64,000 bases of DNA from Oscillospiraceae bacterium (GCA_022508805.1 JAFLUM010000001.1:118693-182692); one strand, 5' to 3'. Shown: positions 50,550 to 59,757, counted from the first letter of the stretch. The notes: generated by a model not told the origin, from the sequence alone. Numbers and translations: made by a program.

Positions 50550-51656
50550 ATGAATAAAACTCCCTTTGATATTGATGTGATAACTGAAAAATTCGGCTTA
50601 AAGGGCAATTATACGGGGTACGAGGTAAACAACAACGGTCATATCAACAGTACGTTTATTCTGATTTTTGAGGAAAACGGAAAGAGCAAAAAATATATTC
50701 TGCAAATGATAAACACGTCCGTTTTCAAGGACCCCGAGCGTCTTATGAGCAACATCGTGGGTATTACGGCGCATATCCGCAAAAAGGCAGAAGACAGCGG
50801 TATTGACAGCTCACGCGCAACGCTTCATTTTCGTGTGTGTAACGACGGAAAGTATTATTATGAGGACAGCGAAAACCGCTGTTGGCGCGTGTACGACTAC
50901 ATAGGTGACGTTTACACCTGCAACACCATAGACAGCGTAGAGGTTTTCTGCAACGCGGGCAAGGCGTTCGGCGATTTTCAAAAGCAGCTTGCCGATTATG
51001 ACAGCTCAAGTCTTTTTGAGACTATTGAGAATTTCCACAACACCGTTTCCCGCTTCGGCGATCTTAAACGTGCCATAATCGAAAATGCCGCCGGCAGACT
51101 GGATTCCGTCCGTGATGAGGTGGATTTCGCCCTCTGTCACGAGCCGGATGCACACGTTCTTGTTGATCTTATAAGCGACGGTAAACTGCCGTTGAGAGTT
51201 ACCCATAACGACACAAAGCTCAACAATATTTTGTTCGACAATACATCAAATAAAGGGATTTGCATTATCGACCTTGACACCGTTATGCCCGGTCTTTCTC
51301 TCTACGATTTCGGCGACAGCATACGTTTTGGTGCAAATACCGCCACTGAGGACGAGAAGGATGTTTTAAAGGTAAGTCTAAATCTTGAGCTTTATGAGGC
51401 GTATGTAAAAGGGTATCTGAGCAGCGCCAAGGACGCTTTGACCGAATGTGAAAAGGAATATCTTCCCTTCTCGGCAAAGCTTATGACGTACGAATGCGGA
51501 ATACGCTTTTTGACCGACTATCTTAACGGGGATACGTATTTTAAAACGGATTATCCCGAGCACAACCTCGTCCGTTGCCGAACTCAGTTTGCCCTTGTTG
51601 AGGACATTGAACGCAAAACGGACGAAATGATTGCCATTACAAAGAAATATTGCTGA
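50550..51656 (+). CDS. nahK: Phosphotransferase, N-acetylhexosamine 1-kinase-like
   Basis: Protein of 368 residues with the aminoglycoside phosphotransferase-like kinase fold. The catalytic loop is RVTHNDTKLNNILFD (H-x-D-x4-N) and the metal-binding IIDLDTVMPG follows. The N-terminus (TGYEVNNNGHINSTFIL, YILQMINTSVFKDPERLMSN) resembles NahK/LnpB, which phosphorylates GlcNAc or GalNAc from host glycans at C1. No phosphorylase or GalE genes lie nearby, so the substrate is an inference. Monocistronic, with its own promoter and terminator. Confidence 0.82.
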   Translation: MNKTPFDIDVITEKFGLKGNYTGYEVNNNGHINSTFILIFEENGKSKKYILQMINTSVFKDPERLMSNIVGITAHIRKKAEDSGIDSSRATLHFRVCNDGKYYYEDSENRCWRVYDYIGDVYTCNTIDSVEVFCNAGKAFGDFQKQLADYDSSSLFETIENFHNTVSRFGDLKRAIIENAAGRLDSVRDEVDFALCHEPDAHVLVDLISDGKLPLRVTHNDTKLNNILFDNTSNKGICIIDLDTVMPGLSLYDFGDSIRFGANTATEDEKDVLKVSLNLELYEAYVKGYLSSAKDALTECEKEYLPFSAKLMTYECGIRFLTDYLNGDTYFKTDYPEHNLVRCRTQFALVEDIERKTDEMIAITKKYC

Positions 51657-51670
51657 TAAAAATAAAATTT

Positions 51671-51702
51671 ATGCCGACCCGCAAGCGAGTCGGCATTTTT
51701 TT
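51671..51702 (+). terminator. Terminator after nahK
   Basis: ATGCCGAC (51671-51678) pairs with GTCGGCAT (51689-51696), followed by a T run of seven. Confidence 0.9.
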
Positions 51703-51712
51703 AAGTGTTTAA

Positions 51713-53149
51713 TCATTCCTCAGCTTTAACTCTTAGTTCTTCAGCAATCTGCTTTTGCATTTGTGAGTTCATATTATAAAACAGAATCGGTACTACAGCC
51801 AAAACGCACGAAATGATCGTGGTTATTATCATAACATTGAAAATAGGCGTGCGAACCGCGCTGTCAAGCAATACGCTGTAGTCCGTTTGCAGTCCGTAAT
51901 GACGGTAAAAATACGGCAGGATAAGAGAGCTTGCAAGTGTTGCCATAGTCACGAGCATTCCGCCGAACTGGGTAATAAAGCCCTCAAGTCTTTTGCCCGT
52001 TTTCCACTGCTGAAAATCGAAAATATCAGCAGTTATTGCCGCCGATATTACGCCGTCGCCGCCTATTGCAAGCGTAGCAAGGTATAGGCATCCCAAAAAC
52101 AGTACGGGACTGTTGCCCGTAAACAGCATCATTGCCGAAAACACCGCTCTGACGATGTTGAACAATATCAGGCAGTTACGCTTGCCGATTTTTTTCGCAA
52201 GCAGCGGCGCTAAAAGCATTCCGGGTACAGACGCAGTGCCTATTACGGCGTTCATTATACCGAGAACGGTATCGCTTTGCAGCACATATGAGCAATACCA
52301 TACAAGAATTCCGCCTATACCGTATTTCATACAGCTTAAAATATTGTACATATAGTAAAGCCAAAAATATTTGTTGCCCGAAATTTCTTTTATGCCGTCA
52401 GTAAATTTAACCTTTGCCACATACGTTTTCGGCACGACGATTTTTTCTCTTGTACCTGCAAAAGTCCATAGGCTGAGCGCTACACCGATTGCGGAGAAAA
52501 TCGGGAATAAGATCCTGTATGCCGTAAAACTCTTTAAGCCGCCCGGTATCAGTCCTGCAAAAATAGGCAGGAACATATTTACAATAGACGGACCGAGGCT
52601 GTAGATAAACTGACTTACAGATAAAAGTCCCGTGCGTTCGTCGCTGTCGGGAGTCAGCACCTGCGCAAGACTTGTGAATGACAGCGCATAAAGCGACTGG
52701 AATATCATTGCCGCCGCATACAGCGCGCAAAGTATAACGCATTTTGCTGTATAATTTATTGAATTCGGTATAAACGCCATGGCACAGGTCAGTATCGCCG
52801 TGGGGATGCCAGTATACAAAAGATACGGACGGAACTTGCCGTACTTCGTATCGGTATTGTCAATAAGCATACTCACAAACGGCGTTTTGATAAGATTCAG
52901 CACGTTTACAATTATCGACATCCAGCCAAGATGCACAGGGTCGATACCGTACGCCGTACCCAATAACAGACAGTTTGCCGAAAGTGCAACGTACCCGAAA
53001 AGCGAATTTATGGTATTAACTCCGATACCGCCGAAGCTGTACGCCGCAAATTCATTATACGCTATGTGTTTTCCGCCGGGCGGGGTCCTCCAGTGCTTCG
53101 GGATATCCGAAAGCGTATTTCCTATTCGTTTAAATAATCCCTTTTCCAT
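51713..53149 (-). CDS. MFS transporter, GPH-type sugar:cation symporter
   Basis: Protein of 478 residues with about 12 membrane helices. The layout YSFGGIGVNTINSLFGYVAL, IDNTDTKYGKFRPYLLYTGIPTAI and TSLAQVLTPDSDERTGLLSV matches the glycoside-pentoside-hexuronide:cation symporter family, in which the RTGL-type segment and the loop after helix 2 are typical. Substrate unknown. It is convergent with nahK. Uptake of a hexuronide could feed the uxu operon, but that is speculation. Confidence 0.85.
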   Translation of the reverse strand: MEKGLFKRIGNTLSDIPKHWRTPPGGKHIAYNEFAAYSFGGIGVNTINSLFGYVALSANCLLLGTAYGIDPVHLGWMSIIVNVLNLIKTPFVSMLIDNTDTKYGKFRPYLLYTGIPTAILTCAMAFIPNSINYTAKCVILCALYAAAMIFQSLYALSFTSLAQVLTPDSDERTGLLSVSQFIYSLGPSIVNMFLPIFAGLIPGGLKSFTAYRILFPIFSAIGVALSLWTFAGTREKIVVPKTYVAKVKFTDGIKEISGNKYFWLYYMYNILSCMKYGIGGILVWYCSYVLQSDTVLGIMNAVIGTASVPGMLLAPLLAKKIGKRNCLILFNIVRAVFSAMMLFTGNSPVLFLGCLYLATLAIGGDGVISAAITADIFDFQQWKTGKRLEGFITQFGGMLVTMATLASSLILPYFYRHYGLQTDYSVLLDSAVRTPIFNVMIITTIISCVLAVVPILFYNMNSQMQKQIAEELRVKAEE

Positions 53150-53170
53150 ATTGTTCCCCCAAAAATACCG

Positions 53171-53626
53171 TCACTTTTTACACTTACCGGTAATATCATC
53201 AATGCTCATTTTCCAAATCGCCGTGCGTGCAAGGCTCGCCTTTATAGCGTCATCAAAGTTCGGCATATTGGTAGGCGTGTGCCGCTTACAAAGAATTTTT
53301 AAGGCGAATATTTTTTCGACCTCATCCGTCACCTCGGAGAGCTTTCCGCGAATTACCGCCGATTCAAATTTAGTGGTAAATTTGTCGCTTTGGCGCTCCG
53401 TGTCGCCTACACAGACCATACAAGCGTTGGGATCAGCCTTAAAGCAGTCGACTTTAAAGCCCTCTTTGGCACAGTGGAAATACATATTATTTTCGTGTCT
53501 TACAACTGAAAGCACCACGCCGTAGGGCTTGCCCTCAGGGTCGACTACCGACAAAAATGCATATTCGCATTTGTCCGCCACCGTAAGCGCAAAATCTTTA
53601 TCCATTTCTCTGTCTTTTCGTCTCAA
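53171..53626 (-). CDS. Pyridoxamine 5'-phosphate oxidase-like (NimA-type) flavoprotein
   Basis: Protein of 151 residues of the FMN-binding split-barrel fold. It starts MRRKDREMDKDFAL, typical of the Nim/PPOx-like group, and shows FLSVVDPEGKPYGVVLSVV, MYFHCAKEGFKVD and an IKASLARTAIWKMSID tail. Nim proteins reduce 5-nitroimidazoles, but most relatives in gut Firmicutes are uncharacterised, so resistance should not be assumed. Confidence 0.85.
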   Translation of the reverse strand: MRRKDREMDKDFALTVADKCEYAFLSVVDPEGKPYGVVLSVVRHENNMYFHCAKEGFKVDCFKADPNACMVCVGDTERQSDKFTTKFESAVIRGKLSEVTDEVEKIFALKILCKRHTPTNMPNFDDAIKASLARTAIWKMSIDDITGKCKK

Positions 53627-53670
53627 AATCTGTCACCTCACAATAAATTACGAATTTATTTTACCATACA

Positions 53671-53708
53671 GCGGCGATAAGCACAACATTTTTAGTGCTT
53701 ACCGCCGC
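53671..53708. repeat. Large hairpin with no T run
   Basis: GCGGCGATAAGCAC (53671-53684) pairs with GTGCTTACCGCCGC (53695-53708) except one position, with a 10-base loop. It lies between the NimA-like gene and the BlaR-like gene; neither strand has a terminator tail. Confidence 0.6.
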
Positions 53709-53776
53709 AAAGCTTAGAATTAGCCGTTATATGGAATTACTTTGTCCTCTTTATTTTTAATTAGCTCAATTACTGT

Positions 53777-55531
53777 TTATTCAACCTCTTTCATCTTAAA
53801 TATCCAATGGATAGATTCAGTAATACCATAGCGAACAGCAATATATATTTCACCGTTTTTCTGCTCAAGCAAATAATACATACATTCATTTTCTGTATCA
53901 ACAGCCACAAAAGCATTTAGATTATTTGTGCGTAATAATTTTGCCGAATAACCTTCAGCCCATATATCGGAGGGCATAAACTCATCAAAGTTATACCTTT
54001 TCAGCCCAATTTCTTTAAGCTCTCCCGCGTCATACCACGAACCTGAGTTACTTTCGGTAGGGAATTCATTCGTGAGAAGATGAAAATCCGTATTGGAAAT
54101 CAAAAATTGCGGAATATTCATATCTGTATGAATAACATCCGAATACATACCGTTCTCATATACAACGCTTTCCCCCGCATATTGCACGCCTGTAAATGAA
54201 TACCGTTTGCCGACAGTAAAGTGAACGTATGCGCGGTATTCGGTATCGGGGTCACTCTCGAGATAAAATTTCTTTTCGATACGGTAATCGCTGCCTTCAT
54301 CAAGGTCAAAGCAGCCAAGGTAGTACTTTTCACAGGTTTTTCCGTTCGGCAAAAGCATATGAAGTGCAAGATCAAAGCCGTAATTGTCCGGAAAATCGCA
54401 TAATTTACCGTCCTTATACAAAGCATATTTCGTTCCGAAACAGAGCGTATCATCGGTATTGTTGTGCCATTTCACCTCAATATAGGGATGTTCCTTGTTC
54501 AGCGTTCCCGTTACGTATTTGTATTTGATATTTTCACATTCAGTACCTGTCGAACTGACTGATATCGTCCCCCATAAGCTCTGTAACTGTCGGTTATTAT
54601 TCTTTGGATTTGTCAAAAGGCATACTGAAACGGCAATGCAGGCTACAACGGCAATAACGATGACCCAAAATGCAGGCTTTTTATAATTCAGCACGGACTT
54701 TATTCTGTCCTTTACGCCCACCTCGCCAAAGGCAAGCGGACACGCCATTACCGTTCTGCGCTGCACACTGCAGGAAACAAGTGCTTCGGAATAACCCTTT
54801 TTGCCGACGGGATCCATATTTTTAATCACCTTTTCATCGCAGGCAAGCTCAATATCGCGGCACAACAGTATATACGCCGCCCACATAACGGGGTTAAACC
54901 AATAAACCGAAAGCAATGCAAATCCGAGAGGCTTCCACAGATAGTCTTTCCTTTTGAGATGAGCATTTTCGTGAGCGACAACATAGTTGATTTGATCTGC
55001 CGAAAGACCCGACGGCAGATAGATTTTCGGCTTTAAAATTCCGAGAATAAAGGGGGAATCTATATCGTCGCAGAAATATATATTATTAAAGAAAAAAAGA
55101 GAGACGTCGACTTTACGGCGTAAGCGCAAATATGATATTATTCCGTATGCCGCCATTGCAACGACACCGACAAACCATATTGTACCTATAACAGTCATAA
55201 TATTGGAAAAGTTTTCGGCAGGAACGGTTACCCCTTCATAGTAATGACCTCCCAAGTATTCATTAACGGGAGTGTCGACTATCGGCACACCGGTTTGTAT
55301 GATCGGTCTGTGCTCATTGACAGAGGTATTGACCGTCTCGGCGCTTGGAATCAGACTTAACACGCTCTCAAAAGAAAACGGGAATACAAGTCTTAGTCCA
55401 ACGATTGCCCACAGCAGACAGTTTATCCATTTCGGCACTTTTTTCAAAATGAACCGCAAAATCACCACTGCAAGCACGACCCAGCTTGCGGTAATGCTCA
55501 TATTAAACAGTTGTAAAAATACGTCGCCCAT
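53777..55531 (-). CDS. BlaR1/MecR1-type M56 metalloprotease with non-PBP sensor domain
   Basis: Protein of 584 residues. Four membrane helices: near 15-30, 38-52, 112-135 and 284-305. The M56 protease in between has HENAH (187-191) and ELACDE near 227-232. In BlaR1 this protease cleaves the BlaI repressor after a signal. The extracytoplasmic part from about 306 to 584 has no penicillin-binding STxK motif; instead YALYKDGKLCDFPDN, LHMLLPNGKTCEK and YRIEKKFYLE recall the beta-sandwich Ig-like Big_14 domain. It lies 2 bases after the BlaI-type gene. The signal sensed is unknown. Confidence 0.88.
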   Translation of the reverse strand: MGDVFLQLFNMSITASWVVLAVVILRFILKKVPKWINCLLWAIVGLRLVFPFSFESVLSLIPSAETVNTSVNEHRPIIQTGVPIVDTPVNEYLGGHYYEGVTVPAENFSNIMTVIGTIWFVGVVAMAAYGIISYLRLRRKVDVSLFFFNNIYFCDDIDSPFILGILKPKIYLPSGLSADQINYVVAHENAHLKRKDYLWKPLGFALLSVYWFNPVMWAAYILLCRDIELACDEKVIKNMDPVGKKGYSEALVSCSVQRRTVMACPLAFGEVGVKDRIKSVLNYKKPAFWVIVIAVVACIAVSVCLLTNPKNNNRQLQSLWGTISVSSTGTECENIKYKYVTGTLNKEHPYIEVKWHNNTDDTLCFGTKYALYKDGKLCDFPDNYGFDLALHMLLPNGKTCEKYYLGCFDLDEGSDYRIEKKFYLESDPDTEYRAYVHFTVGKRYSFTGVQYAGESVVYENGMYSDVIHTDMNIPQFLISNTDFHLLTNEFPTESNSGSWYDAGELKEIGLKRYNFDEFMPSDIWAEGYSAKLLRTNNLNAFVAVDTENECMYYLLEQKNGEIYIAVRYGITESIHWIFKMKEVE

Positions 55532-55533
55532 GT

Positions 55534-55896
55534 CTACACCTCCTCAAAGGTATCAATCATTCGGCGTATTTCTTCCAGCTCCTTTGCGGTGGGTCTTTTT
55601 CGCGCGGTAAAAGCGGCAATAAATGCGGGCAAAGAGCCTTTAAAGGTCTCGTCCACAAATTTTTCACTTTGAATGGCATAAAATTCATTTTTGGAAATAA
55701 GTGACGTAACGGTGCTGTTCTCCGTTAGAAAAATCCCCCTCTCACACAGTTTTTTAAGAACGGTATAAGTGGTGGTGCGCTTCCAGTTAAGCTCTTTTTC
55801 ACAAAGACTGACAAGCTCTCTTGTTGACAGCGGTTCGTTCTGCCAAATGATGTCTGCAAAGCGAGCTTCGACCATTCCGAGTTTTATTTCCTCCAT
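55534..55896 (-). CDS. BlaI/MecI/CopY family repressor
   Basis: About 120 residues. N-terminal winged-helix domain: VEARFADIIWQNEPLSTREL, then WKRTTTYTVLKKLCERGIF, the recognition helix and wing, and a helical dimerisation part ending FIAAFTARKRPTAKELEEIR. ATG at 55896 has a GGGGGG site upstream; the longer reading from 55965 would include the promoter. It heads the two-gene unit and overlies two palindromes in its promoter, which fits autoregulation. BlaI proteins are inactivated by cleavage by the membrane protease next door. Confidence 0.92.
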   Translation of the reverse strand: MEEIKLGMVEARFADIIWQNEPLSTRELVSLCEKELNWKRTTTYTVLKKLCERGIFLTENSTVTSLISKNEFYAIQSEKFVDETFKGSLPAFIAAFTARKRPTAKELEEIRRMIDTFEEV

Positions 55897-55919
55897 AAGA
55901 TATTCCCCCCAAAAAGTGT

Positions 55920-55943
55920 CTATTTGCAGTAAACTGCAAATAG
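55920..55943. promoter_or_regulatory. Operator palindrome 1, BlaI-type
   Basis: A perfect 24-base inverted repeat with arms CTATTTGCAGT and AA at the centre. It lies just downstream of the -10 element, over the expected transcription start. Confidence 0.8.
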
Positions 55944-55972
55944 AGTCTATCACTGATAGACACAAATGTCAA
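55944..55972 (-). promoter_or_regulatory. Promoter of the BlaI/BlaR-like pair
   Basis: On the minus strand, TTGACA (55967-55972), 17 bases, TAGACT (55944-55949). Confidence 0.78.
55945..55961. promoter_or_regulatory. Operator palindrome 2, BlaI-type
   Basis: GTCTATCACTGATAGAC is a perfect 17-base palindrome overlapping the -10 and spacer. Its centre is about 21.5 bases, two helical turns, from that of palindrome 1. Confidence 0.75.
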
Positions 55973-55983
55973 TAGAATATAAC

Positions 55984-56015
55984 AAAAAAGACGGCAAGGG
56001 TTAACTCCTGCCGTC
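55984..56015 (-). terminator. Terminator of the hydrogenase maturation operon
   Basis: On the minus strand, GACGGCA and TGCCGTC arms are followed by TTTTTT, about 17 bases after the hydF stop. Confidence 0.85.
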
Positions 56016-56031
56016 AATTTTATTATGACTG

Positions 56032-57237
56032 TTATCGATCCAATAATTTTTTTATCTCGGAGAACGGTTCAAGGCTGCGTTTTAAGATGCCGTGCATTTG
56101 CGCTATGGCAATTCCGTAATTTGTCATCGGCACACCGCAGTCCGCCGAATGACGGGCGCGGTACTGCATTTCACGCTCGTTGAGCATACATCCGCCGCAG
56201 TGGACAACAAGCGCATATTTTAAAAGGTCGTCGGGGAATTCCCTTCCTGAGGTAAATTCAAAATTAAGCTTTTTGCCCGTGTAATTCTCTATCCATTTGG
56301 GCATTTTAACCGTTCCTATGTCGTCGCATTGCCTATGGTGCGTACAGCCCTCGGATATTAGCACGGTATCACCGTCCCGCAGGCGGTCAAGTTGAGCCGC
56401 ACCCTTTACGGCGTTTTCAAGATTACCCTTAAAACGAGCAAAAAGTATGGAAAAAGAGGTCAGCAAGATATCCGACGGTGTATCCTTTGAGACCTTGCCG
56501 AAAACTTGTGAGTCCGTTATGATCAGCTTCGGTTTTTTTGAGAGCATCGAAAGCGTATTCACAAGCTCACTCTCACGGCAAACGACCGATGTGCCTCCTG
56601 TCTCAAGAATGTCCCTTATGGTCTGCTGTTGAGGCAAGATAAGCCTGCCCTTGGGAGCGGCGGAGTCGATAGGCACTACAAGAACCACTGCATCGCCCTC
56701 GTCTATTAAATCGGCAACTATGCGCTTATCGCTCTCCGTGTCCTTAACCAGCCGTGCCAGCATTTCTTTAAGCTCATAGATATTTTTATTCTGCTTTGCG
56801 CTTATATAAATCGTATTTTCAGTACCCTGCGGAACACTTTCAAGCAAGTCTGACTTATTGGAAGCGACAACGTACGGTATTTTTTTATCGCCGAAAAGTT
56901 CTACAAGCTGTTTTTCGGTGACGGAAAGCTCCTTTGTCGCATCGGTGACAAGCACGGCAATATCGGTGTAATTCAGTACCTGCCGTGCTTTTTTTACACG
57001 CATTTCGCCTAAAGTGCCTTCGTCGTCGATACCGGGAGTGTCGATTATAACGACAGGTCCCAGCGGCAAAAGCTCCATAGCCTTTCTGACAGGGTCGGTG
57101 GTGGTGCCCTTTACGTCGGATACTACCGCCAATTCCTGCCCAGTGACGGCGTTTACCACGCTGGATTTGCCCGCGTTACGCAGTCCGAAAAAACCTATGT
57201 GCACACGTTCGGCGGATACTGTATCGTTTAAACTCAT
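56032..57237 (-). CDS. hydF: [FeFe] hydrogenase H-cluster maturation GTPase HydF
   Basis: About 401 residues. The GTPase domain has a P-loop GLRNAGKSSVVNAVTG, DVKGTTTD and DTPGIDDEG, then NKSD. The C-terminal iron-sulfur ligands appear as EGCTHHRQCDDIG and VVHCGGCMLNEREM. HydF is the scaffold on which HydE and HydG build the 2Fe subcluster. ATG at 57237 follows GAGGAA; an in-frame TTG at 57255 is rejected. Last gene of the operon. Confidence 0.96.
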   Translation of the reverse strand: MSLNDTVSAERVHIGFFGLRNAGKSSVVNAVTGQELAVVSDVKGTTTDPVRKAMELLPLGPVVIIDTPGIDDEGTLGEMRVKKARQVLNYTDIAVLVTDATKELSVTEKQLVELFGDKKIPYVVASNKSDLLESVPQGTENTIYISAKQNKNIYELKEMLARLVKDTESDKRIVADLIDEGDAVVLVVPIDSAAPKGRLILPQQQTIRDILETGGTSVVCRESELVNTLSMLSKKPKLIITDSQVFGKVSKDTPSDILLTSFSILFARFKGNLENAVKGAAQLDRLRDGDTVLISEGCTHHRQCDDIGTVKMPKWIENYTGKKLNFEFTSGREFPDDLLKYALVVHCGGCMLNEREMQYRARHSADCGVPMTNYGIAIAQMHGILKRSLEPFSEIKKLLDR

Positions 57238-57251
57238 ATTTTTTCCTCTAA

Positions 57252-58700
57252 TCAAAATCTGAAATCGCGGCGGTTGGAATTTTTGATGTCCTCAATATTT
57301 TGTTTGGCTATGCTGCGAACCTTTTCGGTCGGTATTTTTTCAAGCTCTTTTTCGATAAGCTCAAATCCGATTTTCTTAGTCTCCTCCGATGCATAATCCA
57401 CAAGATATTCCGTCAATGTCATCAACGCGTTGGGGTGACAGCAGTTGAGTATCTGCCCGTTTTTGCAAAGGCTCATAAACCTGTCGCCCGTTCTGCCCTC
57501 ACGGTAACAGGCGGTGCAGAAGGACGGAATATGACCCAATTCCATAAGCCAGCGAACTACCTCGTCAAGCGTTCTCTGGTCCGATACATCAAACTGTTCG
57601 GAGTCGTGGGGGCGTTCCTCCTCAGTATATCCGCCCACGGAAGTACGGGATGCACCGCTGATTTGTGAAATACCGAGTCTCAAAGCCTTTCCGCGAACCT
57701 CCTCGGACTCTCTTGTGGAAATTATCATCCCCGTATATGGAACGGCAAGTCTTATGCAGGCGATGATCTTCTCAAACATCTCATCGGGTATGGAATTGTC
57801 AAAAACGTCGGGGTCAATGTCATCAGCGTGTTTCACTCTCGGAACGCTTATTGTATGCGGTCCCACTCCGTGAACGGCTTCAAGGTGCTCGGCGTGCATA
57901 ATTAGTCCTGCGAACTCATATTTATACATTTCCAATCCGAAAAGAACGCCAAGACCTACGTCGTCAATGCCGCCGTCCATAGCTCTGTCCATAGCCTCGG
58001 TGTGATAATCGTAATCGTGCTTAGGTCCCGTGGGGTGAAGCTCGAGATAACTCTTTTTGTGATAGGTCTCTTGGAACAAAATATATGTGCCTATTCCTGC
58101 ATCCTTTAGCTTGCGGTAATTCTCAACCGTGGTCGCGGCAATATTGACGTTCACACGGCGGATAGCACCGTTTTTGTGGTTGATGCTGTAAATCGTGTTT
58201 ATACATTCCAAAATGTACTCAATGGGATTGTTGACAGGGTCTTCACCTGCCTCAATGGCAAGGCGCTTATGCCCCATATCCTGTAATGCGATGACCTCGT
58301 CCCGCACCTCTTGTTGAGTCAGCTTTTTGCGGGCAATATGCTTGTTTTTAAGGTGATAAGGGCAGTAGAGACAGCCGTTAACACAGTAATTTGAAAGGTA
58401 GAGCGGCGCAAACATAACTATGCGGTTGCCGTAAAACGCCAGCTTGATTTCCTCTGCTATTTTATACATTTCCTCAATTTTTTCGGGAATATCACACGCC
58501 AACAGTACGGATGCCTCGCGGTGAGTAAGTCCCCTGCAGGCAGTGCCGTTTCCGGTTTTGTAGGGGCGCGCCTTTCTGAGTATTTCGTCAATAAGCTCTA
58601 TATTATTTTTATTTTTCTCCGCATATTCCAGTGTATCAAGTATCTCCTGATCGTTGATAAATTCCTCCGCTTTTCGGGATTTGGGATCATAAACAGCCAT
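57252..58700 (-). CDS. hydG: [FeFe] hydrogenase maturase HydG (radical SAM tyrosine lyase)
   Basis: About 482 residues. Radical SAM cluster motif CVNGCLYCPYH near residue 112, and a C-terminal second-cluster motif CTACYREGRTGDRFMSLC followed by CC. It splits tyrosine to give CO and cyanide ligands for the H-cluster. ATG at 58700 has AGGAG 7 bases upstream; a start at 58706 is also in frame. Overlaps the hydE stop by 14 bases. Confidence 0.96.
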   Translation of the reverse strand: MAVYDPKSRKAEEFINDQEILDTLEYAEKNKNNIELIDEILRKARPYKTGNGTACRGLTHREASVLLACDIPEKIEEMYKIAEEIKLAFYGNRIVMFAPLYLSNYCVNGCLYCPYHLKNKHIARKKLTQQEVRDEVIALQDMGHKRLAIEAGEDPVNNPIEYILECINTIYSINHKNGAIRRVNVNIAATTVENYRKLKDAGIGTYILFQETYHKKSYLELHPTGPKHDYDYHTEAMDRAMDGGIDDVGLGVLFGLEMYKYEFAGLIMHAEHLEAVHGVGPHTISVPRVKHADDIDPDVFDNSIPDEMFEKIIACIRLAVPYTGMIISTRESEEVRGKALRLGISQISGASRTSVGGYTEEERPHDSEQFDVSDQRTLDEVVRWLMELGHIPSFCTACYREGRTGDRFMSLCKNGQILNCCHPNALMTLTEYLVDYASEETKKIGFELIEKELEKIPTEKVRSIAKQNIEDIKNSNRRDFRF

Positions 58701-59757
58701 TTTCATTCTCCTTTTTTATATCTCCTCTGTCAGTCACGATTTCGTAGCCGATTGAGGACATTCTCATATCTAAACAGCTTCTGCACTGGGCGGATTCCTC
58801 ACCTGTGCAGATTTTATTGTCGTACAGCTCGTATTTTTTACGGACTGAGACGGGCGACAGATTGGGCATTACCACGTTAGCGCCTGCCAAAATACCCTTT
58901 TCACGTCCTAACGGGTCGATAGTTCCCAGTGCCGTGGTGGAGGGCAAAAGGATATTCGGTCGGATAAGCCGTATTATGGACAGTAAATAGCAGGTAAGCT
59001 CCGCAGTTCCGCCTGTCATCTTGCCAAAGGGTGTATCCTTGTGAGGGACGAACGGACCTATTCCGCACATATCGGGTTTAAATTCCTCGACAAATTTCAA
59101 ATCCTTTGCCAAATGCTTTGCTGTTTGATGGGGCGAACCGACCATAAAGCCGCAACCCACCTGATAGCCGATTTCACGCAAATCACTTAGGCATTTCATT
59201 CTGTGCTCAAATGACATTTCGGGCGGATGAAGGCTCTTGTAGTGCTCGCTGTCCGCCGTTTCGTGGCGCAAAAGATACCTGTCCGCGCCCGCGTCAAAAA
59301 GGCGCTGATAGCTCTCTCGACTTTTCTCACCTAAAGAAAGTGTCACGGCGCAGTCGGGATATTTTGATTTGATTTTCTCTATTATTTCGCACAAAATACC
59401 GTCGGTAAAATATCCGTCCTCACCGCTTTGGAGCACGAAAGTGCGAAATCCGAGGGAATAACCGTCCGCACAGCACTCCAAAATCTCATCTGTGGTCAAA
59501 CGGTAACGGTCGCAATTCAAATTGCTCCGCCTGATTCCGCAGTAAAGGCAGTCATTTTTGCAAATATTGCTGAATTCGATAAGCCCACGCACGAAAACGG
59601 AATTTCCGTAGATCTGCTTTCTTACATTTACCGCTTTTTCGGCAAGAATTTTGGCACTTTCCTCGTCCCGTCCGCTTATGAGCCGTTCATATTCTCGTAA
59701 TGTCAGTGTTTTTTCGCTCTCAAGCTTTTCGATCAAATATAAAATCTCTTTATCCAT
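58687..59757 (-). CDS. hydE: [FeFe] hydrogenase maturase HydE (radical SAM)
   Basis: Protein of 356 residues. Radical SAM motif CKNDCLYCGIRRSN near residue 68; FVLQSGEDGYFTD and GCGFMVGSPHQTAKHLAKDL are typical of HydE. It supplies the dithiolate-bridged iron precursor in H-cluster assembly. Its start overlaps the preceding regulator gene by 8 bases. Confidence 0.96.
   Translation of the reverse strand: MDKEILYLIEKLESEKTLTLREYERLISGRDEESAKILAEKAVNVRKQIYGNSVFVRGLIEFSNICKNDCLYCGIRRSNLNCDRYRLTTDEILECCADGYSLGFRTFVLQSGEDGYFTDGILCEIIEKIKSKYPDCAVTLSLGEKSRESYQRLFDAGADRYLLRHETADSEHYKSLHPPEMSFEHRMKCLSDLREIGYQVGCGFMVGSPHQTAKHLAKDLKFVEEFKPDMCGIGPFVPHKDTPFGKMTGGTAELTCYLLSIIRLIRPNILLPSTTALGTIDPLGREKGILAGANVVMPNLSPVSVRKKYELYDNKICTGEESAQCRSCLDMRMSSIGYEIVTDRGDIKKENENGCL

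Noticed and set aside
52779..53525. 248-codon plus-strand open frame
   Set aside because: Runs across the opposite strand of two real genes (MFS transporter and NimA-like) and the gap between them; no family signal.
53171..53626. Nitroimidazole resistance gene
   Set aside because: Only the split-barrel fold and N-terminus resemble Nim proteins; most relatives have no shown resistance role, so no resistance claim is made.
53777..55896. Beta-lactam resistance regulators
   Set aside because: The sensor has no penicillin-binding motif and no beta-lactamase gene is nearby.
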